From assembly GCA_030248215.1 (NCBI GenBank), contig JASANG010000424.1:186001-250000 (forward strand): a stretch of DNA of 64,000 nt. The letters are read 5' to 3'. Position numbers and translations under genes: made by a program. The stretch is from Enoplolaimus lenunculus. Lineage: Eukaryota; Nematoda; Enoplea; Enoplida; Thoracostomopsidae. Below are positions 48,401 to 60,200 of the stretch, piece by piece (within the stretch, counting starts at the first letter, position 1; the number at the start of each line of letters is the position of its first letter). Below the pieces are notes generated by a model. The model was not told the origin of the DNA. It saw nothing but the letters and a program-made list of their open reading frames with translations, and did no database searches.

Positions 48401-50539
48401 AAAAGTTCTTTATAGGTTGGTTACAATGTTACCCTATTGGTTAATTTTAGTAATTTAACTTTTATGTTGAAATTGGTTGAATCATAAACTTAAGTAGTTT
48501 CCGTTTGAATTCACTGTACCAGCTTGACACACTTGAACGCCACAGTGTTTTCACGTATTGGGCCGTATTCTCAAATGTATGTAGCACTTATCACCAGTTG
48601 GCGTTAAGGCTTGTAACTTTCGAATCAGTGAATGGTGAGCTTCGAAAATCAGCACATTTTTTCAGATTTTGATTTGCCCTACTTCCAGACCCGTAGTCAC
48701 CTTCCTTTGGGGAGCTAAAAATTTTCCACGATGGGCATTTAAAGATTTTCAATGACTTACAAACAAGGTTGAAAACCTTCTAGTGGTGGCCAAAATTTTT
48801 CCAGGGGGCTCAACCCATCCTGACCCCTCTTTGGATACGGGCCTGCCTACTTCTGTCCAAATTTTGAAATCTGTAATTGCTGGTACTCACTAGTAACAAA
48901 GCTTATCACTAACATGGTGCTAGGTGCTATACGCATTTGAGAATATGGGCACTTGTCTAAATTTTGGAGTAAATAATTGCAGTCGCTCGTTCCAGTTTGC
49001 AATCACTTGTTAAATGCGTCACGATAGAAACGGGGCGGTTAAAATATTTTAAAAAATCTCGTTTGTTCTATTAATATTTTAAAAATTAGTAAATTCACGT
49101 TTTTTTCTAGCTCAGCTTGTTACCGCGAACGAATCGGTGCGCTGCTAACGTGTGATCTAACCTGGCTTTCAAGGAGTCCAGCCAATCCACTCAATATTGG
49201 CCAGTATATATCGTGTCAAAATAAAGGTATTGTCCTTATACACGCTTGTATTCTCAAATGTGTGTAGTACCTATCATCAGTTAGCAATTGGTTTCGAAAC
49301 AGTTGTGTAAATTATAATCATTGGCACTAAATTTATTTTAAATTTTATTTCAGACGTTTCGCCTGCAAATGTCGCTTATCAAGAATTTGATTTGCCAGTT
49401 GAAGATTTTCCAGTGCAATTTCGACGGTTTTTACCCAACGTTCCGTATTCGCCGTCCAATCACGAGCCGATTCTCAAGTATTAAAACACATTCTTCTTTT
49501 TCTTTTTGTTTTTTTTCAGCTATTTTCTTTTTCTCTTTTTGTTTATTCATCTTTTTTCCTTTTTTGCTTCATTTTCTCGCAACCAAACTCTGCGTCTAAT
49601 TTGTGCCTACTGATTCTGTCATATTTTCATATTTCATCATTTTTTTGTTCCGCATTTAATATATTTATATATTGGCATGTTTCTTGTTTCTCTTTTCGTG
49701 GCTTTCGTCCGAATCAATTAAAGGGGCATTTAAAATAATGAAAAAGTATAGTGCCTTCCCTATAATGTTCAAGCTAGATGCACTTTTCAGTACATATATA
49801 TGTATTTATGTAATATATAAGGAATTTGCAGATATGTCTTTTATATACCAGAAGTCCCGACTTACATTTTCTTTTGCGAAGATTGCTATATAATTCGCAG
49901 TTAGAAGTAGGCCAAGCCCAGCTGTCAAAGCTTCACAAACCATTTTTCTATATTTACAATTCAATTTAATCGGATGCTATTTTGAAATATTTTTGCAAAT
50001 CTAAAATTTCGTGCAACATTGAGTTGCAATTGGAAACTATTTTTTGAATTTCAGATTCCTTCACTTAGTGAAGCAAAAATTGGAAACTATTTTTTGAATT
50101 CAAGATTCCTCCAGTCGGTGAAGCTGAAATTTGAAACTATTTTTTGAATTTCAAATTCCTCCAGTCGGTGAAGCTGAAATTGGAAACTATTTTTTGAACT
50201 TAAAAGTCCTCCAGTCGGTGAAGCCGAAATTTGAAACTATTTTTTGAATTTAAGATTCCTCCAGTCGGTGAAGCTGAAATTGGAAACTATTTTTTGAATT
50301 TAAGATTCCTCCAGTTGGTGAAGCTGAAATTGGAAACTATTTTTTGAATTTAAGATTCCTCCAGTTGGTGAAGCTGAAATTGGAAACTATTTTTTGAACT
50401 TAAGAGTCCTCCAGTCAGTGAAGCTGAAATTGGAAGCTTTTAAAATTTCAGATACCTTCGACTAGTGGTCTTAGTATCGTTGCGTGAGATTGAAGTCGAC
50501 GAAGAATTATTTGCATCTTATTTTACAATTCCGCTTTGA
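45446..50539 (+). CDS. setd9-like: SETD9-like SET-domain protein (N-terminal exon missing)
   Basis: SETD9 is a small SET-domain protein with presumed methyltransferase activity. Exons 45446-45571, 46229-46389, 48292-48415, 49111-49226, 49354-49477 and 50452-50539 join in phase to about 246 residues; human SETD9 is about 300. Landmarks in order: FGFNVARIAFGRIG, GIYPGVVYRPGEPIF, SIANSYVFRCSDGIMLDGN, SKVLYR, NPLNIGQYIS, NVAYQEFDLP, FLPNVPYS, and the closing VVLVSLREIEVDEELFASYF. The cofactor-site NxC/N motif reads NIGQYISCQN. The GEEL of the post-catalytic motif is DEEL here, with the tyrosine kept. The first listed exon needs a preceding exon ending in phase 2, which I could not identify. The 46390-48291 intron holds a partial copy of exon 3 and a 922-bp repeat element; the last intron holds a 50-bp tandem array. 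Confidence 0.88.
45584..45745. repeat. AT-rich tandem repeat after SETD9 exon donor
   Basis: Roughly 24-bp imperfect units of TTTATTCATTTATTTGTTTA starting a few bases after the donor at 45572. Its first base run merges with the donor region. Confidence 0.75.
46508..47429 (-). mobile_element. Expanded 922-bp family A element with 42-bp TTAGGC-derived array
   Basis: Perfect flanks CAAAGTTG lie at 46500-46507 and 47430-47437. The ends GGCTCATGTAGGG and TGTTCCGCCCCTG are family A. The core is about 18 copies of a 42-bp unit, TTTAGGCTTAGTCTTAGGCT followed by TAGGTATAGGCTCATTCTTACG. Because 42 is divisible by three, long frames are open on both strands (repeats of FLRLGLVLGLGIGS and MSLYLSLRLSLNVR); these are artefacts. 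Confidence 0.9.
47917..48200 (+). pseudogene. Duplicated SETD9 exon 3, interrupted by a mobile element
   Basis: From the acceptor-like tattgcag at 47917-47924, the sequence GAGTGTTGTATCAACC and what follows matches the real exon at 48292 closely. It encodes GVLYQPGEPILLHSIANSYVFR. It is broken at 47988 by a 178-bp family A element (47988-48165) flanked by TGTTTCG on both sides, after which exon-like sequence resumes (ATGCATTGACC against ATGTAGCGACG). It has no downstream donor and would introduce a stop, so it looks like a dead exon copy in the intron. Confidence 0.75.
47988..48165 (+). mobile_element. Family A element inside a duplicated SETD9 exon
   Basis: A 178-bp copy from CCAATGCACGTATAGAACAG to TTTACATATGGGCC. 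TGTTTCG precedes it (47981-47987) and follows it (48166-48172). The neighbouring intact exon shows the pre-insertion sequence TGTTTCGATG once, so the insertion and its target duplication can be read directly. Confidence 0.88.
48560..48950. mobile_element. Family F element (TATTCTCAAATG ends)
   Basis: Arms GGGCCGTATTCTCAAATGTA and ACGCATTTGAGAATATGGGC enclose about 390 bp, with ACCAGTTGGCG and related sub-terminal motifs. A second copy lies at 51677-51898 and fragments at about 21221, 49245 and 61215. Confidence 0.7.
50030..50440. repeat. 50-bp tandem array before the last SETD9 exon
   Basis: About eight copies of ATTCCTCCAGTCGGTGAAGC, TGAAATTGGAAACTATTTTT, TGAATTTAAG. The first copy reads TGAATTTCAG|ATTCCTTC, resembling the real acceptor AAATTTCAG|ATACCTTCGACT at 50452. 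The array therefore seems to be built from a copy of that splice acceptor. Confidence 0.88.
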
Positions 50540-51201
50540 TCCGATTGCGCAGGGCGGAGCGCATCACGAAGCCAGCTTTCGCCGGCAGAATTTTATTTAC
50601 TTCGGTGTCATTTGAAAAAAATGACTTCTTCAAAGGCGCTCTGTTCACATTTACTATTACCAACTTCACATACCAATCTCTGAATTCGCCACGGACTTAC
50701 AGAGATGGAACTATGGACTCAGGTGCCCTCAGATTTGTGTGGCTTTTGGAAGCAATCGTGTCCTTTAACATACATCTCAAATCTTTTCAATATCGAGAGC
50801 AGAAACTTGTTACAATGAATACGTCATCTGCTGCATACACATAGCCTAGGCCCACGTTACTTTAAGGGGCGTCCAGGTTTCCAGAGGGTCTATGAAAGAG
50901 GAAGTTTAGATTCTAGATTACATTTTTTGCTTAGGCTTAGGCTTAGGAACACATTTTTGCAACGCTTAGGCTTATAAATACGCTTAATCTACTGTTACGC
51001 CCCAAAAAGTAACATTGCCCCCTTAACCTTTAAACAGCCTATACTGCAATATAAGAGGTTTCATTGTTTTTATATTTAATTGTTGAGTTACGAGGCCCAT
51101 GTAAAGATCAGCGGCGGAGAGTTTTTTCTGTGGAACTAGAAAAGAGTAAGCTTTGAATTTTAATCTTAAACAAAAATGTCAACGATTAAACATTTAACTA
51201 T
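50540..51201. other. Spacer between convergent SETD9-like and UGT genes
   Basis: The two genes end 660 bp apart, tail to tail. The spacer holds a family B copy (50850-51022) and a truncated family A copy (about 51090-51180). An open plus-strand frame at 50536-50844 has no recognisable product and is probably 3' UTR. Confidence 0.5.
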
Positions 51202-54200
51202 TTACAGTTTCATCGCGTACACTGCAATTTTCACGGTAACATAGCTTAGTATTGCAGCGAGTAGTGCAAAAAATGCAATTACATCTAAACAATGATACTG
51301 AATAAAATTAAGATGCGACGGTAGAACGCATAGCCGGGTGAACTGGTGAGAATGACGATGAGCACTTTCGACGATATGAATTAACGATTGTGCTGGAGAT
51401 ATGGCAACATCGGCAATCATTGATGATACTCTTTTAGCACGAGCACGGCAACTGAAAACAACGAAAATTGCAATAAAAATAGTTTATACGCTCAAATTTC
51501 TAACCCTACCTCCTGGCTTGGATTAAACCGTGATATGCGTGGTACAATACGTACCCTATTCTGAAATCTGTCACAGGGAAATGAAATTCCGATCAGTGTA
51601 TCGAAGAAACCTCGGGCAAAATTTTTGAACGTTACCGTCGATTCAAGCCCAAGACGATTGTAACCTAAGCTTTTAGGGTCCGTATTTTCAAATGTGTTTA
51701 GCACCTATTGCCAGTTTACCATAGGTCTTGTATAACTTTCAAACCAGTGAAGGCTAAGGTTTAAGATTGATCACTTTTTTCGCATATGATTTGCTCTACT
51801 ACTGTACCAATTTTGAGGTCATCAATTGCAATAGTTTGTGAGTTACAACGCCTATTACTAACTGATATTAGTTGCTATACACATTTGAGTATATGGGCTT
51901 CGAAGTCTAAATCACTCTGTAAGCACAATCGTATCCAGCTCGCTTTGCCGAGGGGGCTAAAATTTTTGGAAGGATTTGATTTATATAAATGGATTTCAAA
52001 ACTTAGAAGCGAGGTTGAAACTTTTTTACGCTGTCAAACGTATTTTATACGAGTGGCTGAGTCCTTTACTGGGCCTCTGAATTGGATATGGGCCTGTGAC
52101 ATAAGCCAACGACTGTATACGGTTCCAGCCGTTCCTGATTTGAATTTAAAATTTCAATTCTATCACAGGATCCGGAGGTGTGCCGTTACCTCTGGCACTT
52201 GAGTAAATAATCAATTTCAGCGACCAAATTTTGTCGTGTAATATTGAATTTTTCCACAGTCCTCGCAAATCCGAGTCGTTCGGCTCGTCGCGCATTGCCA
52301 AATTGATCCAAAAACAACGGGATTAACAAGATTGGGACCCCGGCGTCTGCGGATTCTAACAAACTGTTGTACCCACCGTGGGTAATGAATAGCGAAATGT
52401 TAGGATGCCCTGAAATCACCATGACGTTCCTAAATGAGCTAACAGACAAGCTCTATTTTTTAATCTTGTGACTTCAAATTGTTCCAGTTGGTAACTGCGC
52501 CGTCCCAAACGCTGATTGCTGTTCAGGGCAACCACAACAACGACAACCACTTGACAGCCAATAAAATTAATTTGACAATGGTGCTAAATACAAACCTAGT
52601 TTTTATTGCAGTGCCATTGGCTAAATTTTCGCCTTTGTTCCGATTTAAACGCTACTGTCATAGTTATTTTGAACAAAATAACTTGATTCGTCGCTGAAAT
52701 ACCAAAAAACGCTTTTAAAAACGCCATTTGATATTCGAACGCCGTTCAAAATAGCATTTTTTGACACGATTCTTTCTATCAAGAAGGGAGGATTTCACAA
52801 AGGGGGGCCACCGGGGCCCCCCCCCACACACCAGCGCACGTTGTATTTTTGACCTACCCCCCTTATTTGGGGGGGAGGGAACGTTGACCCAATATTTTGA
52901 ATTTTAGCTAAAGTCGCTCCGATTGTATTTTAACTCCTATGTTTACTATGTAGATTAAGTGGTGACTGCCCCCTCCCCCAAATAAGGGGGGGTCGAGCAA
53001 AAATGCAACGCGTGCTGGTACACTTTGTGCCATGCACTACCGCATCAGTTGCACACTCTTGTGCAGGTGGACATCATCCACTCTTGCTTCTATTAATGTG
53101 ATGAGACTTACTTAAGAGTTGCTTTTGCGGTAGCCATGTAAATTGTCGAACGTTAGCTAAATCGTCAGGCAATGAAAATATATTTGTAACTCTCCAAACA
53201 ACGCCATAACCTGGTGCAAATTCATGAAATGCACGGAAAAATGATTCCTAAACAAATATGAATATTTTACCGTTTTTATAAGCGATCAATGGGTATTTGG
53301 GGTTAGGCACCGGACAGAAACCGGCCGGCCGGCCAGTAATTGCTTATCTCAGAAAAAGCTAACAACATTGTGACATTATTAATTTAATTATTTTAATGTT
53401 AATATTTAGATTTCGATTCTAAAACTTTTAGCTGAAATACGAAATGTTGCCTATACTGTTATCATTCAGGTTAATGTTAAGATTGAATCACGGTTTCAAA
53501 CTAGTTTGGTTGCCGTTGTAAAGGTTATGGTAAGTGTAATAGGATACAATCGTCTCAGATTTTCTCACAAATCTAGAAGAATTTTGAAAAGTAATAATTT
53601 TTTAGTTAAGGTTCAACATAAATAAATTTGGTTTAGATTTTAGCTTTGTTCGTTTTTGATAGCTACGGATTGTGCCTACAGTTTCAGATTTCACAATGGT
53701 TCAGGAATCCTTGCCGCAAAATGTCAGAAATATATAAGTTTCATGTAAATAGAGCCACAGGCAAAATTCTTAGATGTAAGTAAGCCGGACATATTTAACT
53801 AAATTGCCAAGCTCAAACGGACCGAGTTAACAGAGAAACCCCTGCTTATATCCTTGTTTATTGTATATAAATAAAGGCTACCGACCCTCTCTAAACCCTT
53901 GAATTTCACGGGACCCTAAGCAGGATGGGGGGCGTCGCCCCTAAGCCCCCTGCACTAAGCGATTCTCACACTAAAAGCACCAAAAACATAGTTATATATT
54001 TTATTAGAAATTTTAGCTGTTTAAGTAAGAGAATTAAAATCCCGAACGAAGGGAAGTTTACACGGGAAATCCTCCTGACTACGTCCCTGTTTATCGGCAA
54101 TAATTTGATGGATGTTGTGGTATACAAAAATATTTAGCAACGATGATGTAAACTGTCTTCTATCAAAGCTTATGTGATTCTACAGTGGTGCACCCGAGCT

Positions 54201-57200
54201 GAAAAATACCGTAGCCAGTTGTTTGCGAAATCACGGCAATTTTACCCTCAAAATAGTAATCAATAGTTTAAATGAAACACATCAAACGAATAACTTTTGC
54301 AAAAACAGACAAAATTTTATTAGCGTAGTGGCCGGAACCTCCGGCAGAAATGGTACCGGAGCCAAACGCAGATCTCTGGTTGTACCCTGGATACTACTGA
54401 ACTTTTACTTTAGTTAACGTATATTTCACGAGGTCGTTTCTTGTTGAATTACTGAGCCTAAATCGATTGGAATAAGCTTCTAAACCAGCGATATATTCCA
54501 TTATATAATTGCGTTAAAATTTTTTAAAAATTTGTATATTCACACGCCAGCAGGCCCTGTTTGAGTTTCTAGATAAAAAAACAAAATATTGTTCAAATTT
54601 GTGCGTGTAATTTTGAAAATTTAAATTAAAGGCTGTGGTTATATTTCCTCGAAGAAACTGTTTTAACCATTCACGGATACTTAACGTCAAACACCAGCTA
54701 GTGAGTAAACAGTGCTTGACTGTAGGGAAATTTCAACTCTGATCTGGCTTTGCTATATTACAAAACAAGCTTACTCGCATTGCAGTCGGCATAACACTTG
54801 TGTTGCACTGCGTACCGAAAGAAAATAGTATGAAACCTTTCGGAAAACGACCAATAAACGCTTGAAGGTCCTAAAAATGGCACTTGTATAGAACAGGTCC
54901 GGAACGTGTTCCTGCTGCACTGTAATAGAGTAAGCTCAAGCTTTAGGCTATTTTTTGTGCAGGCTTTGACTTAGCCTAGGCTTAGGCTTAGGAATATGCT
55001 TATACTAGCGTTCCGGCCCTGTTCTATATATTGGCCCTGAAAATTATAAAACATTGTGTCAGATTTATCAGAAACTATCCATAGCCCATTTGGCATATAA
55101 TTTTAGTCGGAACTAGATTCATATCTATATATTAAAGGTGTGACTCCTGAACATACGTATTTTGGGCAACCTTCCAACAGAGTTTGGTATACGGTACGAA
55201 TGCAAATTAAGCCTGTATGCATTGAGAATAACTATCGTGTCGGATGTGTCTATGTATCGGCAAGGCACTGCAGCTTTTCAAAGAGCAGCGTTTTAATTTT
55301 GTCACTTAATATGAAGGGACCAGGCAAAATTTTAGCCTAGGGCCGGAGAAGCTTAAGTCCATTTGCACATGTGTGCAACTACGTGTACTATTGAATAAAT
55401 ATGTTCAAAATTAGTGCATACAGATAGGGTATAAACGAATAGCAAAAATAACGGAAACGGAAACAGAAAACGGATCTTGAAGTATAAATGTTTCAAAAAC
55501 GTTTTATTTTTCTGCCATTACAATTGAGACGTGCAAATATTCACCGGTATTTCAAAATTTTACTGAAAACACGGCGGCTGCCCAGAAATTTTTAAGATTT
55601 TGAATGAATTTCGTAATGTTTATTTCACTTCAAACAAATGCAGCATATCGGTAAACCAAAACATGCGAGGTATATACGTGATTTACAACTAATTTTGAAC
55701 GTAAAAAATAACAAAATTTCCATTATTTCTATATACAACGGAAACGGAAACGGAAACCGACATTTACTGCAAACCGAAACGGGAATCCGGTTACCCTCCG
55801 GCATTCAGATATTTAGCAAGTTTTCGATAGGGGAATTCGAAGAATTAAATCAGGTTTTGAGCAAACGAGTTTTTTTTAGATTTTTTCCGCAACCAAATGT
55901 GTATAATTGTCAAGGAAATCTTCTTGAGCAAAATTTTTGCAATTGATTTGGTCGATCATTCCGTAACCTTTGCCAGGTCCGCCGATACCGAAGATCGCTA
56001 GTTTATAAATTCTAGGTGCTACACACATATGCGGGCACGTGCATAGAACAGGACCGGATCGTTTTCTGGAGGCGCTATAATAGAGTCAGTTTAAGCTTTA
56101 GAGTAATTTTTTGCTTAGGCTTAGGCTTACGCTTAGGCTTAGGAATAGGCTAATCCATACGCTTAGGCTTAGGCGTAGGCTTAGGAATAGGCTCATCCAT
56201 ACGCGTAGGCTTAGGCTTAGGCTTAAGCTTAGGTTTAGGAATATGCTTATACTACTGTTCCGGCCCGGTTCTATACATGGGACCATATGAGAATGCTATT
56301 TGTTTTACCTCGGGCAGCCGATCTCGTTCATCACTAGGGAAGTTGTTTCTGATCGGCCCCCTCTTGCCGGTATTATCCAATACCCCCAAATATTGAATTT
56401 TATGAAACAACGGACGTGGGAAATCAATTATTCCAACACCGTTCAAAGTCAAAGGCCACGTACGTTTCGCCTGTTGCATATAATCGGCTTTTATTGTCGA
56501 GTTGAATTTTTGAACCAACTTAAATTGCTCTTTCAGTTGACTTGAAGGTTTATACGTATGCCAGTAGATGACAGCCATATGGAGTGAATGCTGAATACGG
56601 TCTACAAATGTCATACGATCTGTAAACCACGTAAGCGGATCCGGAACGTAGGATAGAGCCAGAGGAACATCTAAGGCGTCCGCCATGAAATTCAACATAT
56701 AAGTCCCGCTGGCGGTCCAAACTACTTTTGCTCCGAGCATATGAGCTAAGTTTAGGGCGCAGAGTTCGAACGTGTGAATTAGTGCGACGTCGAGATGCGA
56801 GTCTCGCAGACGTTGTATCAGGTGGCGATGAATCGTGTCTTCTGATGCGTATTGAGATCTTGAGTTGGTATCTATAAGTAAGTCGGCTCATGTATAGAAC
56901 AGGGCCGGAACAATAGTATAAGCATATTATTAAGCCTAAGCCTAAGCCTAAGTCTTAAGAGGGGGAGGGACTGATATTTATTTGGCCTCTCTAGAGGGTA
57001 CCCCCCTTGTTATTCGATCACGGACTGTTATTTATTTTTAGCCCACGCTCCGCCGCCCTTCCTTACTGATATATATCCGGTACCGCAATTATCCGTTGAA
57101 TCAAACGTTTATTTGTCTTGGGTCGATAGCGTGAGCGGTAATACAAGGTTATACTTATGAATGTACTTTCAAAATTTAGGTACGCTTTAAAGTTTCGAAC

Positions 57201-60200
57201 TCTAATTAATTGATCTTGGAGTCATTTTTGCGCTACAATTAGGGCTGTGACATTTGTGGACTCTAAGTAAGGTTTAGGGACTCTATCCGCTTACGGACTC
57301 TTATTAGGAATACACACTGCTATTGATTTGGACTCAAAATGGGGATCCCCCTCTTATTACCCACCTCTTATTCGGGTCAATACACTATGGATGAGCCTAT
57401 TCCTAAGCCTAAGCCTAAGCTTTAGCCTAAGCAAAAAATTAGTCTAAGCTTTCGGTGGCAATTTTCTTGTGACTGTCTGTTCCCTTGCCAATGTCCTTCA
57501 GCTTATCGATAGCCGAGTTCAAGTGGGTATCTGTGTTCTTATGAGTGTCTGTATTCTTGTGAGTGTCTGAGTGCTTGTGAGTGTCTGTGTTCTTGTGAGT
57601 GTCTGTGTTCTTTTGAGTGCCCAAGTATGTTCTCGTGTTTGTCTGCGCTCTTCTGAGTGTCTGTATCCTTGTATGCGTCTGTGTTCCCTCTGAACGTCCC
57701 TTGACTTATTACCGTCCGCATCCGCGTGAGCGCCCGCATCCGTGTGAGCGTCCGCATCTCGCGTTTCGTATATCCGGCACGCTCGCATATTTATAATCTT
57801 GTACGTTGGAATCGCCTCGTAGACTTTTTGCGTTCTCGTCGGCGAAAATGCCCAATCACGCATAACACTCGGAAGCCGATCGTTCTCACGCGGATCAGAC
57901 TCCAACAAATAGTCGAGTTGTGTCACGTTACATCCAGACTCCAACTGTCCTATAAATCACCACAAGATTCCCACCTGGGTAGAAACCGACCCGGTTGTCA
58001 GGGCCCGGACCGATGCACTCGGCCCGACTCCAGCCCGCTTGTGTCCCCGGGCACCGCGAATTCTATATAGGTTTCTAGCCGAAAACAAAACATAAAACAA
58101 AACATCTAAATACAAAACCATTTTAATATTTCACCAAATATTGTTCAGAACAGCGTTCTTCTGAGCCACAAGAGTTCCAACAAGACAGAGAAAAGGCTGC
58201 AAGTCCCGGTTACTACGTTACCACCTTCACTAAAATGTCGCTCAGGTTCAGCCGTACGCTGCAAAAATTGGGGAGTCAAATGGACTCTCTCGGGAACAGG
58301 CTTGTCGTGACTACGCAGACTGAGTCAAATTTGGCTCAGCCAGAGTCAAATTCGATTCACTGTTGACGCTGGCGGAGTCAAATTTGACTCAGTTTGTGTA
58401 GTCAGGAAAAGCCTGTTCCCGAGAGAGTCCATATTGACTCCCCATTTTTTACAGTATAAATAGCTTGTATACCCAAGTACTTGTCTAGTGAACTCGGATA
58501 ACAATAGAAGTAGCTTTGTGTTTTCACGCCAGTAATTAACGGATTTCTTGAAGCAGCCACAAACGTCTAACAGTTCAAGATTCTAGATAACTAGCAAGCT
58601 GGCTTATAAGTACAGTGGACTGCCAAACTTTTTTAACATCCGTAAAGGTTCAAATGATTTCGATTTAGGAAAGCATAAAGGCCTCCTTCGAAATTTTTGC
58701 AGAATGTAACGCCGACCGACCTCGTTCCGGTCCCGCGGGCTTTGGCGCGGGCCGGTTCCAACACTGATTCACAGCCTTGGTAGGTTTCAGTGGCACACGC
58801 AGACACATATATATATAATTATGCACCATTAAGGTTATACTGCACACGCCTATTTTGAAGAATGTCCGACCATTTTAATAGGGTCCAAAATTTTAGCCAG
58901 CTATAAAAACGACATACACAAGCAAACGTGCAAAAATAATGTGTAATGAAACATCACCATTTTAAAATAAAACGCAAATTTTGAGGTCAATCTTTAGAAA
59001 CTGTAGGGTTCAAAATTTCTTAGATTGTAAAATTTTGGCGCCAAAATTTAAATAAATTTATGTCAAAAAATTGTTGACCGGAAAATTTAAAATTGGGCGG
59101 AAAAATTCGAATTGTGGCACGAGCATAGACACTGCCAAAATACCTTGCCATTATTCGCATATGTAATAATAAACATGCAAAAACTGCGTACTGGCAAAAT
59201 CATGTGCAAATAAATATTTAGTGCAAGAAATAGCTGTAATTTTACCGCTACTTTTCAATAATAACATGGACATTTTTGACACTGGCGTGCGCAATATATG
59301 TGGATAGTACATTATAAACATCAGTAACAAAACAATGTATTAACTAGGCTGCTCAGGTGGCTATGGTTATTGAGTTTTGCTATTAACCCCTTCTCACATT
59401 GAGTTGCCTATAGACAACTCAGCGCTGTGGATATACGTTAAATATTATATATCGCATCGTGTTTAACAATTGCAACACGTATACATAGTACTAAATCACC
59501 ACAAGACGTGAGAGCCCCCTCGGGCTCGACCGTCAAGCTCCTATAGCCGAGTGGTGATGGTATACGCCTCCCACTCCAGTCACTGGATATAAGGTTGGGA
59601 CCCTGCACCTAAGCATAAGCCACCTATCCTTGGCGATCCCAATCTTATAGCAGTACGATGATAACTTGCAGAGTGAGCCTTGTTGCGTTGGTCCAGTCGT
59701 GTTCGGGATAGGATTTCCGTGCCCAGGTCTGGAATACACTTGCATTCATAATCCTAGTCCGTCATCACCGGACCCATTAGTCGCCCAACTTTTAACTGGC
59801 AGTAAGCCGGCCAGCCGAACTACGGCTGGACTAAACCGCCACATGGGTCGGGGCTAGGAGACTCATATCCTCGCGCTTTCCTGCCCCAGGTTAAAACTTC
59901 TGACCACCGTGGCGGGCAATTCCCCGGTGGGCAGGCAAAATTCGGAGCGCGGGGAAAAATAAATTCTTGGTAAAAAGGATCTGGTCAAAAAGGAAAAAGA
60001 AAAACGGGGACCCGCACCGCCCATTTTAGGGCTGTAGAGATTTTACGTACACAGATCAATCAAAAGTCACTGGATCCAAAAATAACCGGAAAAGGAAAAA
60101 GAAAAAGAAAAGAAAAAAGCCTTCCCCAGTCCGGACAATAACAACAAAGCTCAACCTAAGCTAACTTAGCCCGGTACCAAGGTCACTTAGGTTAAGTATA

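Noticed and set aside
51492-51704. Extra UGT exon (FQNRVRIVPRISRFNPSQE) between 52190 and 51451
   Set aside because: It has acceptor and donor motifs, but inclusion would duplicate or disrupt the region already encoded at the start of the last exon, and its phases fit only with a less protein-like frame.
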